64,000 nt of DNA from Fagopyrum homotropicum (GCA_033239125.1 BSWB01000004.1:28145501-28209500), one strand, 5' to 3'. Positions 23,771-35,999 are shown, counted from the first letter of the stretch. The notes: generated by a model from the letters alone, not told the origin. Made by a program: numbers and translations.

Positions 23771-25920
23771 AATTGAACAATTTTAATTAACACAAGATTA
23801 TGCTGACTTATGCCAAGAGGGCACAAAGTGTTGAGAAATTCAGTAGGATATATGCTATTATTGTCATCTATTACGGAGTCAAAGCTAGTATATGTTCTTT
23901 AAGGGCTTGTAATTTCCGTTGATGACATGTTTTCATGCTATGTTTTAAGAAGTATTTTTGTGTGTTTTTAACTTTGTTTTGCATGGTTTGAATGTTTTGA
24001 GGTACTTTGGTCTAAAAAGGAGCTCATAAAACAAAGAAAGGAGGAAAGCAAGCAGTGATGCATACATAAAGTCAATAGAGTTAAAAAAACTCCAATGAGT
24101 CGAACAAAGAAAAAGGCTGAACTCGAGCAAAGAAGCCAAGGAAAAATTGACTCACTCCGAATAGGACTACGGGGTGCACTCTTGCTCCGCCCGAGAGTCG
24201 TGTTCCTGCTGCGTCCAAGATTCTTGTTCTTGTTTAACTTGGAAGTCTCATTGGTAATGCGAGTTAAATGCCATTTGCCCAATCCGTTTCATGAAAATAT
24301 TAGTAAAACAGAAAGGCCTTGAAATTTAGCCCAATATATTCAGTGACTGGTAAGTTATATTTTACGAATATTATAAGCACAACAGCCGGGGATGCGTTAG
24401 AGCACAAAACCCTAATTCATCATTTTGGGCATCCGCATATAAATATCTCTCCGGCGGTTCCTCCACTTGAGCATTTGAGGGCGGAAGTTATCATCGCCGT
24501 TGAAGCTTCGAGACCCTAAACTCGTCCACTATTATTCGCTAGCGCAAATGCTTTCTAATTTCAGCTTTCAATTTTGTCGTCACCTTTTCAATGTGGTTTT
24601 GCTATCGATATTATGGTTCTTCTACTACTCTGAGAATCGATTATACAATGTCAACCTAACTGAATCGATTATGTTTCAATACCGTCAAGCAACCGGCTTT
24701 TATGTTTTTGATTTGATTAAATCGTTTCTTCATTCTCAACCTGATCCCCCATTTTCATGATCTGGTATGATGCAATTTAGCCAAATCTGTAATATCTGTG
24801 CTCCTTGTGGCATTTATCACTAAGCACATTTTTGATGTGTCTTAAGTGAGATGCGCCAGGTAGAAGTGCATTTATGTGATGAAACAAAACTGAGATGAGG
24901 TTTCTAATGGCTGACCAGATAATTTTCAATTCTTTTTTCTTCTAGTCTTTCAAAATCTTTGGGTACTCTGATACCAGTGATTAATCTAATCAGCTCAATG
25001 GTTACTTGTGTGTAATTCTGGTTCCATTCAAGGCATTAGGCAGCATATTTTCAGTCATAGTTTTGCTGTCACATGGATTTTAGAAGGAATTATCTGATAT
25101 GCTTCTTGGTATGTCATTTTTAAAGCATGTTGTTGACTAGTAACTGATTAGTGCATTCATATGGAGAGTTGAAGAGACATAAAGGGCATTGATCATTTGC
25201 TGATCAGCCAAGAGATTTTATTAACATTAATGGGAAATGTTCAAATTTGGTGCTATTACAAAATTGTTTTGCTTAGAGAGACTTGCTGCCAGTTATCAGC
25301 AAAAAATGTCACATCTGTTAGTACTGTCAATGGATGCAAAATCCCCCAACAAATGAAGTTTGTCTTAGTGCCATTAGTTGATTACTGTCTACAAATATAA
25401 ACACTACATATGTCCTATCTTTCTAATAAGGGTTTTTATTGATATTACTGTTTGTAAATTATAAAGAAATGAGCTTTTGTGTGGTTTTTATGAAAGTATG
25501 CAGTTGTTGGAGTATAATTCCGTTCATAAACCATATTTTAATTTTCTTTTGTATGTTAAACAAGTTGGTCAAATTTGAAAAGGAAGAAACCAAACCCCTC
25601 AATTATATGGTAATAGTTTTCAAAGGAATAACAGAGAGGGGGATATCATTCCTTGATTTGCTTCCTTGATGATGACAGCATCCAGCAGGTCACAGCTCAC
25701 AACCAACACACAAGACAAACCATAAACTTTGTCCTATATTGAATTATTTTCTGCCATAATCTCCGCTAAACGACACGTCTGAGGAAAAATCTGATACTGA
25801 TCGTTATCGCAAGAATTTTAAACTGATGCATGTTTCTGTCATGCTCTTCAGAGAGTACTGTTTTGAGACCCAGTAAGCTGTAAGAGAAAATTTAAGGAAA
25901 CATATCATCCACTGAAGGAG
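23771..25920. other. Long intergenic region, no gene recognised
   Basis: Several short open frames occur, but none matches a family and none joins into a convincing spliced gene. The segment 24361-24540 stands out as CG-richer and promoter-like (see the separate entry). Anything transcribed from it would run towards the N-acetyltransferase-like gene at 25921. A non-coding RNA or a long 5' leader cannot be excluded. Confidence 0.35.
24400..24446 (+). promoter_or_regulatory. Candidate promoter: telo-box-like and TATA motifs
   Basis: AAAACCCTAATTC (near 24402) contains a telo-box-like AAACCCTAA. About 30 bases later, GCATATAAATATC (near 24437) is a good plant TATA box. A pyrimidine-rich CTCTCCGGCGGTTCC stretch follows, like a 5' UTR. 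Together they resemble promoters of ribosomal-protein and snoRNA genes. No matching gene body was identified downstream. Confidence 0.3.
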
Positions 25921-28900
25921 ATGGCTGAGAGCAAAGCTGAACCCTCATACCATCATAGCTTGGTTGTGGAGAATCCACAAGAACCCGATTCAAAGGCTGG
26001 CAAGAATGACGAGAAGAAGGAGAAGACGAAGCGTGTTGAATCTTTGGACATTTTCAGAGGCCTCACCGTTGCTGTATCATTCTCCTCTCTACTCTGAATT
26101 TTTTCCCCATTTTTCAAAGTTTTGATTTTCTTTCTATATCTTATTCTGGATTGAATTGTGTCACTGTAGTACCCTACTGTACCTATGTGTGTGGGTAGTT
26201 GAAATTACTTTACGTTGCTGGACTTTTGAACAGATATCCACTAAGTTAAAGTTGGTTTTGTGCAAATTGGCTAACGTAACTATGTAAGGGATGATTCTGC
26301 TTTTTAATTCCTCCGTTTCGGGTTCGTTCAGTAGGGCTCTTTTATTGGATTATTGGAGAGGTTATTGTACTCAGATAGGGGTTACTGAAAATAATAATCA
26401 CGCAGAATAATCTGTCATGCTTGCCGAACAAACCCTTCACAATGCGTCAAAGGTTGTGCATATTTCTCATGATGACTGGAAAATACAATGTAAAAAGTTT
26501 TTTTATGTGCAATGCAAAAAAATCTCCTGCATTATTAAGCATAGCAACAAAATAGTATGCATAATTTCAGATGATAAAAAAAGTGCATAATTACATCCCA
26601 AATATTTTGTAGTATTCTTCATGTGCTTAATGTTTTTCCTTCATGGGAATCACATTGGTTGATCTGTAGATGATGATTTTGGTTGATGATGCTGGAGGAG
26701 AGTGGCCAGTTATCGCACACGCCCCGTGGAATGGATGCAATCTTGCTGATTTTGTCATGCCCTTCTTCTTGTTCATTGTGGGGATGGCAATTCCTCTTGC
26801 ATTAAAGGTGTCTACATTTTCAAATACTTGGAACCTGCAAAATTCTTCCCTAAAAACCCTTTTTCTATGTTTGAATTCTAGTGTTAAAAATTTCATATTC
26901 TTTTTTTCTTGCAGAGGATTACAAACTGGCCCACGGGTATCAGGAAGGTGATATTTCGAACTCTTAAGCTTCTATTCTGGGGTATCCTATTACAAGGTTC
27001 TCACTTCTCATCCTACTATTCAACTTTTGTCACCTTTTTTTGTTGGTTTTATTGTTCTTTTGAGTTCATCTTTGTTCTTCTGCTTCTGTGTTCTTTGAAG
27101 GTGGATATTCTCATGCTCCTGATGACCTAAGTTATGGAGTTAACATGAAAAGAGTAAGATGGTGTGGAATACTCCAGGTACTATTTTCAAATGTTAGACA
27201 TAATATCTGAAACCAAGTTTTGCATATCAGTTCAAACTCCAATACTTTACTTTCTCTGTGACCCTCTCCTTAGAGGATAGCTTTGGCATATTTGATAGTA
27301 TCCTTGTTAGAGATTGCAAATAAAAACGCCCGAGGCAATAGACAACCACTCTGCCACATTTCCGTATTCAAGTTATACTTCTGTCAATGGTAAGCACATA
27401 ATGTTCAAGTTATATACTTCTATGACGTTATAAAAATTCTTCTTTCTAAACCATTTCGATTCCCCTCTGAATGTCTAGGGTAGCTGGACTAGGCGTGCTT
27501 GTCATCTACTTGTCGGTGCTCTATGGAACTTATGTTCCAGACTGGAACTTCACCGTGCTCGACAAAACTAATCCTGATTATGGAAAGCAGTTTATTGTAA
27601 GTCTCTCATATAAAAAGCTGCTCTAAGAAATCATCTTGTTTGCCATTAATGTGAAAAATATGCTTTTACTCAGGTGGCTTGTGATGCAAGGGGAAAGCTG
27701 GACCCTCCATGTAATGCAGCAGGGTATGTTGATAGAGTAGTTCTTGGCATCAATCACATGTATCATAAGCCTGCATGGAGGAGATCTAAGGCGAGTTCTG
27801 TATAAACAAAGGGTTAAATAAGCTTTTTTTTTTACAGGCTTTTGTTTTGTAGACCCTTCTGATTTTACGCTATATATAATTTTCTCCTAATGAAAGAATT
27901 ATTACTAAATGAATTTATGCTACGAGTACTCTTAATAGAGGAATAATGGTAAAAGGACTAACTCATGTATCTTAAATGAAATTGTACTAGTCCTTATAAT
28001 AGTTTGATCTAACTCATGTTAACTCAATTTATCCCATATTCCCATGGGAATGATTTCTAAATTGTTCAGGCTTGCACAGCCAATTCTCCCTACGAAGGCC
28101 CCCTTCGGAGCGATGCTCCATCTTGGTGCCATGCACCCTTCGAACCAGAAGGAATTCTAAGGTGATATATACTCTTCCTAGTTTTTTTGACGTTTAAGTG
28201 CATTCAAAGTATTCGTCCTGAGGCTCCTTTGACGGGAAGTCATGTTGAATTGCAGCTCAATATCAGCTATTCTTTCAACAGTCATTGGATCACATTTTGG
28301 GCACGTTCTAATTCATATAAAGGTGATACTCACACTTGAAGAAAGATTGCAATATTCATGCTTGAAATTCGTTAATGAAATTATTGCTGCAGGATCATTC
28401 AAGGAGACTGAGACACTGGTCCTTGATCGGCCTGACACTCCTTGTACTCGGAATTATCCTCCATTTCACAAATGGTGAGCTCTTAACTTCATACACGCCC
28501 CCAACTTGTACTCGGGTTTTCCTAACACTTGTTCTTGTTTTGAAACAGCAATTCCTTTGAACAAGCAGCTGTACTCTTTCAGCTATGTTTGCGTCACATC
28601 CGGTGCAGCAGCCTTAGTTTTCTCAGCCTTGTATGTTTTGGTACGTACATCCGTGCCAAATCTCTTCATTTCTACACAGACATTGGTTTGAATCGCGCAA
28701 TTTTGTTGACAGGTTGACGTGGTGGGGTTAGAGTACCTGTTTTTGCCGTTGAAGTGGATTGGCATGAATGCAATGCTCGTATATGTAATGGCAGCTGAAG
28801 GGATCTTTGCCGGGTTTGTAAATGGATGGTACTATGAAGATCCTCACAATACACTGGTAATACGACTATGAAACATATCATATCCTGATTCTTCTATAAT

Positions 28901-29080
28901 GATTAAACAGCGATGTGATTGTATTTGGTATAGGTGCATTGGATTCAGAAACATATATTCATCAAAGTATGGCATTCAACAAGAGTTGGTATTCTACTCT
29001 ATGTCATCTTTGCGGAGATCCTCTTTTGGGCTATTGTTGCCGGCGTTCTTCATTGGATGCGTGTTTATTGGAAGCTCTAA
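25921..29080 (+). CDS. Heparan-alpha-glucosaminide N-acetyltransferase-like membrane protein, copy A
   Basis: Thirteen exons with consistent phase: 25921-26073, 26670-26807, 26915-26996, 27101-27177, 27274-27389, 27479-27596, 27674-27790, 28070-28161, 28256-28322, 28393-28474, 28549-28640, 28713-28856 and 28934-29080. The product is 474 aa. It opens with a Lys-rich cytosolic tail and RVESLDIFRGL. HAPWNGCNLADFVMPFFLF follows, with His68 at the position of the proposed acetyl-carrying His in human HGSNAT. Many hydrophobic segments follow, and it ends in HWMRVYWKL. In animals this family moves acetyl from cytosolic acetyl-CoA across the lysosomal membrane; the plant substrate is unknown. Intron 7 (27791-28069) starts with GC instead of GT. 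Intron 1 contains a MITE. It is the first member of a tandem cluster. Confidence 0.88.
26320..26435. mobile_element. MITE in intron 1 of copy A
   Basis: GGGTTCGTTCAGTAGGGC at the left and GCTTGCCGAACAAACCC at the right form imperfect terminal inverted repeats of about 17 bp around an AT-rich core of 116 bp in total. No coding capacity. The target-site duplication is not clear. Confidence 0.6.
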
Positions 29081-29248
29081 GGGACAGTAATTGACGATTT
29101 CTATACCTGGATTCAGCTCGTATTTTTCCAGTCCACCATAGAAAAGTCTGATGTTGTTGGTTCGTTCTTGGAAGATCTTTATGTTGATTCTTGTTCTTGA
29201 TATTCTCTCCACCCCAGTTCAAACCTCTCCCACCGAGCAAGGAGATCG

Positions 29249-29356
29249 ATGGCTGAGATCAAAGCTGAACCCAGAGACCACCGGAGCTTGACTGTGGAGG
29301 AACCACAAGAGCCCGATGCTCACAATATCTCTGGACATTTTCAGAGGCCTCACTGT
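29249..29356 (+). pseudogene. Exon-1 fragment of a third N-acetyltransferase-like copy
   Basis: It starts 168 bp after the copy A stop. The sequence resembles exon 1 of copy A: MAEIKAEP..SLTVEEPQEPD at the start, and at DNA level the CTGGACATTTTCAGAGGCCTCAC segment. The Lys/Glu-rich middle and the RVE codons are deleted, which shifts the frame before the first donor site. No later exon is found before copy B. It is a relic of a third tandem duplicate, cut off by the MITE and LINE that follow. Confidence 0.75.
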
Positions 29357-29438
29357 TTTATCACTCTCTTCTACTCTCTAACTTGTCATTTGTTCCCACA
29401 TTCAGGTTTTCAATCATATAAGCTTACTCCTTTTATTC

Positions 29439-29614
29439 GGGCTCGTTTGGAAGCGCCAAGAGTCATTTCCGGTAATGGAATGATTCCGAGGCCATAAAAA
29501 AATATATTTGTTTAGAGTTCTTTTAACGCATGAAAAGCTCATCATTTCCATTTTTCCTTGAGGCTATTCGAATTCCATTCTATTTTTATTCCACCGCTCC
29601 AATCAAACGGGCTG
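29439..29614. mobile_element. MITE between the tandem gene copies
   Basis: GGGCTCGTTTGGAAGCGCC at the left and CCGCTCCAATCAAACGGGCTG at the right are imperfect terminal inverted repeats, with GGAATGGAATG-type subterminal sequence. It is about 176 bp with no coding capacity, and sits between the exon-1 fragment and the LINE. Confidence 0.6.
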
Positions 29615-29641
29615 TTAGTGTTAACTACCCTTATATATAGC

Positions 29642-30375
29642 CTTTTTTTTTTTTTTTTGGTTAGAATGAGATTCATTGGTTTTCGGTGCATCTCAACGCG
29701 CATTCATTTGTTCCCACATATGCCTAAGTTTGCTCCGAAACCTCTCACCCACTCTCTTGAGCTACTTCTTACCACACCAGCCGCACTCCACCACCCTTCT
29801 TTGTTCTTGCCACCATTGGTATTGACCTTAACGAATCCAGGGGGAGGCGGATCCCATGCCACGTTGACTGAGACTCTCGATCTCTCTCTTGAATCCTTGT
29901 TGCTCCTCCAGATTTTCACGTACTCTTGGGTTTTGACTTGGACATACCGACTTCTGTTGGATTCGACCCGGTTATTATTGAACACCGTATGGTTCCTCCA
30001 TTTCCATATTTCCTACAAGCCTACTGCAAACAATTCCCTCCACAGATACATGTTAGAATCAAAAGCACCAGAGAAAAGATTACCTCTTATCCAGCAAGCA
30101 AATGGGGTGTCGAAAAAATCGTTTGCAAAGCGCTCTACTCGAAGCTCCTTCCACAGTCTTTTCGTACGGGACAATATCACAAGAGATGGTCGACAGTTTC
30201 CACAGCTCGATTGCACACAATGTAGATATCGGAAGGACTCATGTGTTTGAGCTTTCTTTCTTTGTTACTGATGATGCCTCTGTTTAGCGTCTTCCATAAG
30301 AACAATTTTACTCGCTCTTGAACCCTTAGCTTCCACACATTTGTGAAGATGTTGCCTTCGCCAAGTTGAATATTA
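29642..30375 (-). mobile_element. 5'-truncated LINE (non-LTR retrotransposon)
   Basis: The T-run at 29642-29659 is the poly(A) tail of a minus-strand insertion. Upstream on that strand are pieces of the LINE ORF2 C-terminus. VWKLRVQERVKLFLWK and the C-x2-C region belong to the RT zinc-binding domain. After a stop and frame slips, PPPPGFVKVNTNGG and GWWSAAGVVRSSSREWVRGF belong to an RNase H-like domain. RT and endonuclease are missing, as expected for 5' truncation. The 230-codon + strand frame here is only its antisense. Confidence 0.8.
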
Positions 30376-32131
30376 TTACAAAACTTCTAGTAAAAATTAG
30401 CTAATATTTCTTAAAAAAGTCACAAATTACCTATAGTATACAAAATTAATTTGGATATTTAACATTCAACCAAATTTATGCATATTATATAAAAATCGAA
30501 ATTATAAAAAAATTGATTACTCGAATGAGATTACGCTTGTGGATGATTAAAAAATAAAACAAATAAAAATACGAATATAAAAATAAATAAAAACATAACC
30601 AATTTTTTTAGTCGAATCTGACTTAAAAAATTGAAAAAGAAAATTTTTAAAACTAAAAAAGAAAAAAAACTCTTAAAAAATGAATATGAAAAATAAAAAG
30701 TGAATTAGTTTTTTTTTTAAATAAATATGAATGATAACAATTACGAAAGATTTTGCAAATCGAATATGCATAAAAACGAATAAGAAAATTTTAACAATAT
30801 CGAATCAAAATCAAAATATAAAAAAATTGTAGAAAAAACCGAATCTGAATATTAAAAAAAAAGAGAAAATGTTTTTTAAAAGTATACTAAATCTAAAAAA
30901 ATATGATGTCGAGAAATTTTTTAATAAGTAAAATAAGATTTGCAATCGAATTTTCTAGAAAAAAACAAAAATTTTTTACCCCGAAATTCAAGAACTTTCT
31001 TGTGAAACTAATAAATTTGAAATCCATGTATGGATAAAATAAATCCTTAATTTAATATTTCTAATTAATTAGTTGGTAGCTAATAAACAAACCTGCACCT
31101 AAATGATCTATTTTAATTAATTTAGTATTTTCAATTAAGTTGTTAGTTAGTAAAGTTTATAATGCAATATAATATTTTTAAAACAAAATTAATTAGCAAT
31201 AACCAAAAGACTGTTTTTGGTTAAAAAAGATAATACATAAAATATATAATGAAAGCACATAATTAAAAATATATTAAAAAGATTATTGTTAGAAGATTTA
31301 TAAAATATATTGACGTAATCCTGAGTTGTTATAGATGGTTGCGAGATTTTTTTTTTTTTGAGAAACTATGGTTGCAGATTTGATAACAAACAAAATCGTA
31401 TTGTTATAAACATAAGATACTGAACATGATGAGATGAAATTGTTTTTGTTGAATTGATACGATGAGATGGAAAATATTTTAATTTTGAATTAAAATGGTA
31501 ATTAAAATATGACAGATCCGTAATTTTTTTTGCCAAATATATAGATGAGCCAAGCTTAAACATGTCAATACTATACTTCGGTTGTTCGACTCCTATAACA
31601 CCCCTGACTCTAATCGAAGCCAACATAAATGACGTGAATAATGAAAAATCTGAATATAATAAAAACAAAATGTTTAACGCCAAGAGAAGGGTATCTGAAA
31701 AAATCAAATCAAAAGAACAACCTTGTAATAGTAACCATGATGAATACTGAACTGTGCAATGTGCTTGCATTTAAAAATTTAGTACTGAATTAGTCATTAT
31801 ATTCATGGTCTTTATTTTTTCAAAACTTAGGAATTTTAATTGGTGAAAATGACCAAATTCATATTTTGTGATATTTTTTTGATGCATTTCCGTTTTGAAA
31901 CCAAGAAAGAATATTCTTAAAGGGAAAATAAAAGCCCCAACCAACAACAATAATCCTTACACTAAGTAAGAAGAAAAAAATACTTTCTTTTTTAAAATAT
32001 TTGCAGTCAAAACTTCTGACACAAATGATCTTTTTCCTTAATGCACTGTGTAACAAAGTTATATATATATATACACACCAGTCTTTTGAGACCCAAAAAG
32101 AGCAAACCGACGGCCACCCAACTCCGGCGCC
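30376..32131. other. AT-rich intergenic region upstream of copy B
   Basis: About 30400-31300 is extremely A/T-rich and low in complexity, with many AAAAA(T/A) runs and recurring CGAAT(A/C)TGAA words. No gene seen. A short (TA)n/(CA)n tract lies at 32060-32078, about 55 bp before the copy B start codon, in the promoter or 5' UTR. Confidence 0.45.
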
Positions 32132-34849
32132 ATGAAACCAACAGAGATGGGTGGAAGCTTGGTTGTCGACGTTCCGCAACAACCCGAGATCAAAGTTGTC
32201 GTCAAGAAGGAGGCGAGAAAGCGTGTTGAGTCTTTGGATATTTTCAGAGGTCTAGTTGTTGCTGTAAGTATATCATTCTCTCTAAATTTAAAGGTTCATG
32301 GTTTTCCGGTGATAATTTTGTAAAATCCGATGGTACAGACGATGATCATGTCCGATGATGCCGGACCCACTTGGCCAGTTCTTGCGCACGCGCCATGGAA
32401 CGGAATCGAAGTAGCTGATTTTGTGATGCCCTTCTTCTTGTTCATCGTCGGGGCGGCTATCCCTCTTGCTTTCAAGGTTCTTTCCTTTTTCTTTAATCTT
32501 TATTATCTAATTCGATCATATTCTTAATTAATTATACGTTTGTTCATGCATCTCAGAGGGTTTCAACCACGCCCATAGCTATCAAGAGAATCGTCACTCG
32601 AACTCTCAAACTTATTCTCTGGGGAATCTTCTTACAAGGAGGATTTTTCCATGCTGCTGATGATCAAAGCTATGGAGTTGACTTCACAAGAATCAGATGG
32701 TGCGGTATTCTCCAGGTAAAATTTTGTTTCAATGGCTTCTTCATCTTCATCCAATTCCTTGCTTTTCTCAACTGGTTCATCTTCTTAGAGGATAGCTTTG
32801 GCATACTTGGTCGTGTCACTCACAGAGATCGCAATCAAAAAAGCCCGAGGCAACAGACAGCCGCTCGGACATCTCTCCGTATTCAAGCTATACATGTATC
32901 ACTGGTACGTAAGCGCATACATACATACATATATATTTGCTCAAGTTTATAAGCATCCTTCTAACATCGAAACGACTTATGTCTACGATATCTGTCTCCG
33001 GATCAGATCATTTTTTTTCATTTAGCAGTTCTCATGTTGTTGTTTATGTAAACTTGATTTTGTAGGATTGTGGGACTAGCTATACTTATTGTCCACACAT
33101 CCGTGCTTTACGGAACTTACGTTCCGGACTGGGAGTTCACTGTGCTCGACAAAACTAAACCTGATTACGGCAAGATTTATCATGTAAGTCTCTTCTATGA
33201 AACTTAAGAAATGATCTTGCATGCTTTTCGTTAACACGACGAATCGTGTTTACTCAGGTTGCCTGTGGTGTGAGGGGGAAACTGGATCCTCCATGTAATG
33301 CAGCAGGGTTTGTTGATAGACAAATTCTTGGGATGGGTCACTTGTTTCAGCGTCCGCCGTGGAGAAGATCTAAGGTTTGTACTGCAAGTGCACCCTTTGG
33401 AGGGCCTTTTCTGGATAATGCTCCATCTTGGTGCCATGGCCCTTTCGAACCCGAAGGAATTATAAGGTCCGATCCTTAGTTGTTATACAAACATGTCTGT
33501 GTTCTTTAATCTGAGACTCTTGTGACTGAAACTATGTCGTTTTGCAGCTCAATATCGGCCATTCTTTCAACAGTCGCCGGAGCACATTTCGGGCATGTTC
33601 TTATTCATATCAAGGTGAGACTCCTACTTACAATATGTTTGTATCGATATCCTGATATCAATATCGGTATCACATCTATGATATCGCTATTTGGAGAAAG
33701 GGTATCAAATTGAAATACCCATATTCTTTTTATAAGTTAGGATATACTTTTAAAATGAACGGTATCACGTCTCCCCCTACATCTCCTTTTGCATCTCTCT
33801 CCTATGTTCTTCTCCGTTTTTATCGTCTTTGCATCTATAGAACTGTGATGTATGCTTCTTTGGATTCTCATCAGCATAAGTAATAGAGTCTAGAGTTTAT
33901 ACCCTATTAATTATGGCTGTAATATTTGTTAATTTTTTGCTAAATTATTTTTTTATGTGCGTTTGGTGAAGTATGTACTGAATTCTTTTTTTTTCCCACT
34001 GTTTCAATATGTTGTTGAATGATTATAAAAGTATCAATTTTGATACATGGTTTACTTCATCATCTTGTCAAACACAGATATTATATATATATAATATCTT
34101 TGTTATCGATATTGATATCTGACAACTGATGTCAGGATCTCTCGATACCAAACAGGCCCTTAGGACTATTGTTTGTGTCGAATACTTTAATGTGTTCAAC
34201 TCGTTTAAAATCGGTGCAGGATGATTACAAGAGACTTATACACTGGTGCTTGATGGGTGTGACATTGGTTGTACTCGCAATCATCCTCCATTTCACAAAC
34301 GGTGAGTCGATAAAAAAAGAGATGACTTCATATATACTTCTACTCGGTGTTTTCTAACTTGTGTTCTTGTTCGGAAACAGCAATTACCATCAACAAGCCG
34401 CTGTACTCATTCAGCTACGTCTGCGTCACATCCGGGGCAGCAGCCTTGGTTTTCTCAGCCTTCTATGTCTTGGTTGACATATTGGAAATCAAGTACGTTT
34501 TCTTGCCATTGAAGTGGATTGGCGTGAACGCGATGCTCGTATACGCCATGGCAGCTACAGGGATCTTTCCCGGGTTTGTCAACGGATGGTACTATAAAGA
34601 TCCTACCAATACACTGGTAATAAGAGAGTATCATCATACATTTTGCATCGAGTTTATGATACAAAGTGATGTTTCTAAACAGTGGCGTTGGATTTGTGAC
34701 AGGTTTATTGGATTCAACAGCATGTATTCATCAATGTATGGCATTCAACGAGAGTTGGTATTCTACTGTATGTCATATTTGGGGAGCTTCTCTTTTGGAT
34801 CGTCATTGCCGGCATTCTTCATTGGAGGAAAATTTATTGGAAGCTTTGA
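32132..34849 (+). CDS. Heparan-alpha-glucosaminide N-acetyltransferase-like membrane protein, copy B
   Basis: Ten exons with consistent phase: 32132-32263, 32339-32476, 32557-32715, 32789-32904, 33066-33183, 33258-33466, 33548-33614, 34220-34301, 34381-34616 and 34703-34849. The product is 467 aa. It is collinear with copy A throughout: RVESLDIFRGL, HAPWNGIEVADFVMPFFLF with His61 at the proposed catalytic position, YGVDFTRIRWCGILQRIALA, DPPCNAAGFVDR and the terminal HWRKIYWKL. Hydrophobic segments predict about ten or eleven membrane spans. Introns 3, 7 and 11 of copy A are absent, with the coding sequence joined exactly. The seventh intron (33615-34219) is enlarged by a MITE. All remaining introns are GT-AG. 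No frame damage is seen, so both copies look functional. Confidence 0.88.
33640..34157. mobile_element. MITE-like insertion in intron 7 of copy B
   Basis: The left end GTTTGTATCGATATCCTGA and the right end ATCTCTCGATACCAAAC are loosely inverted. GATATC/ATATCG words recur next to both ends. The element is about 518 bp with no coding capacity. It accounts for most of the size difference from the matching 70-bp intron in copy A. Confidence 0.45.
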
Positions 34850-35659
34850 GCACGCTTTTGGTCGTGCTACTGTGTGTTATGTGTTTGTTGCTTTACATTT
34901 TGTAGTTTCTTCAATTTGTGGGTTGAATATAAAGTATTACCTTTGTTGGTTCATTAATTATGCTGACTAATTGAAGTTAAGTGTCAGTGAGAAGTTAGAG
35001 TCGATGCTCACCAATGAAGGAGATAAATGGTAGCACTCTAATTCGGCATTCGATGAATGTGATAAACTAAATCTAAAGGTTTTCGCAAACACTTTGACGG
35101 ATCTAGAGTGATTTTGTTCGAAAACAAAGTTTAAAGATCCAAATGAAGGAATTTGGTGAACGCAATTCGGGAGAACCTACTATGTGGGATTTTAAGAGGG
35201 AAAATTTAGCCCAATCCGCTAGGTAGTTAGATAGTAAGAATACAAATTACGAACACTCGCAAAAACCAAGATCAAAACCTTTCGAATGCAGACACCGAAA
35301 GAATGCTACAAAGTAGTAAAGAGACAAAAAGAAGATGATGTAAAAGTAACAAGAACAAAACTTCCAATGAAGCGTATGTTTGTAATCTTCCTTCGTCAAG
35401 GATCACAAAAGATCTCGATCTTCTAGGTGAGGCGGATAAGAGATTACATGATCAAAGCGTGCATCACTTAAGCAACCAAAGTAGATCACTTGCGTAGTCC
35501 ACTTCCTCGGGCCCAGAGAGCCCAAAAATGGCCCAATAACACTCAACATATCATAAGCAACTGGATATAACATACTACAACAAATAACAAATAACAAATA
35601 ATAACCTAGGGTTTTAGGATCTTACCAATATAGCACATATTATATAGATGATCATAACA
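34850..35659. other. Intergenic, no gene seen
   Basis: Downstream flank of copy B. No coding frame with family resemblance. The phrase AATGAAGGAGATAAATGGTAGC at 35011 slightly recalls the sequence just before the ATG of copies A and C (AAGGAGAT..ATGG), but nothing further aligns. Confidence 0.4.
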
Positions 35660-35966
35660 ATGTGTTAGAGCATCTTTGGTTATGTTGGACTCACATCAAA
35701 GAGCTACATTATCTCAGTTTACATAATAGATATACAAGAAATTCCTACAATATACAAACTTTGTCAAAGTCCGATATAGACGTACTGGTAGAGTGGGGGT
35801 CGTGTGTATACGAGCGCACATGCACGTTAAGCCCAAGCCCAACACATAAACCCGATGAGGTTCCATCCCAAAACCAATTGGCAATAGGATGAGTATCCCA
35901 CCGACCTTATATACTAGGCTCGGAGTGTCCCTATCTTTTGATGTGGGACCTTATTATCTCCAACAA
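35660..35966 (+). mobile_element. Possible short LTR / TRIM-like remnant
   Basis: It begins TGTTAGAGCATC and ends TGATGTGGGACC..CTCCAACA, giving TG..CA ends 307 bp apart. It contains phrases widespread in plant copia LTRs (CCAATTGGCAATAGG and TTTGATGTGGGAC). The copia RNase H fragment right after it supports a decayed copia insertion. No target-site duplication was found. Confidence 0.4.
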
Positions 35967-35999
35967 ACTTAGCAATAGTTACAATTTTTGTGCAAAAAT

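Noticed and set aside
24876..24915. C/D-box snoRNA-like GTGATGA..CTGA motifs
   Set aside because: The boxes are too close together and there is no terminal stem. A second candidate near 25669-25785 is too long and also lacks a stem.
29558..30250. 230-codon + strand open frame
   Set aside because: It is antisense to a LINE remnant with RNase H-like and zinc-binding motifs on the other strand.
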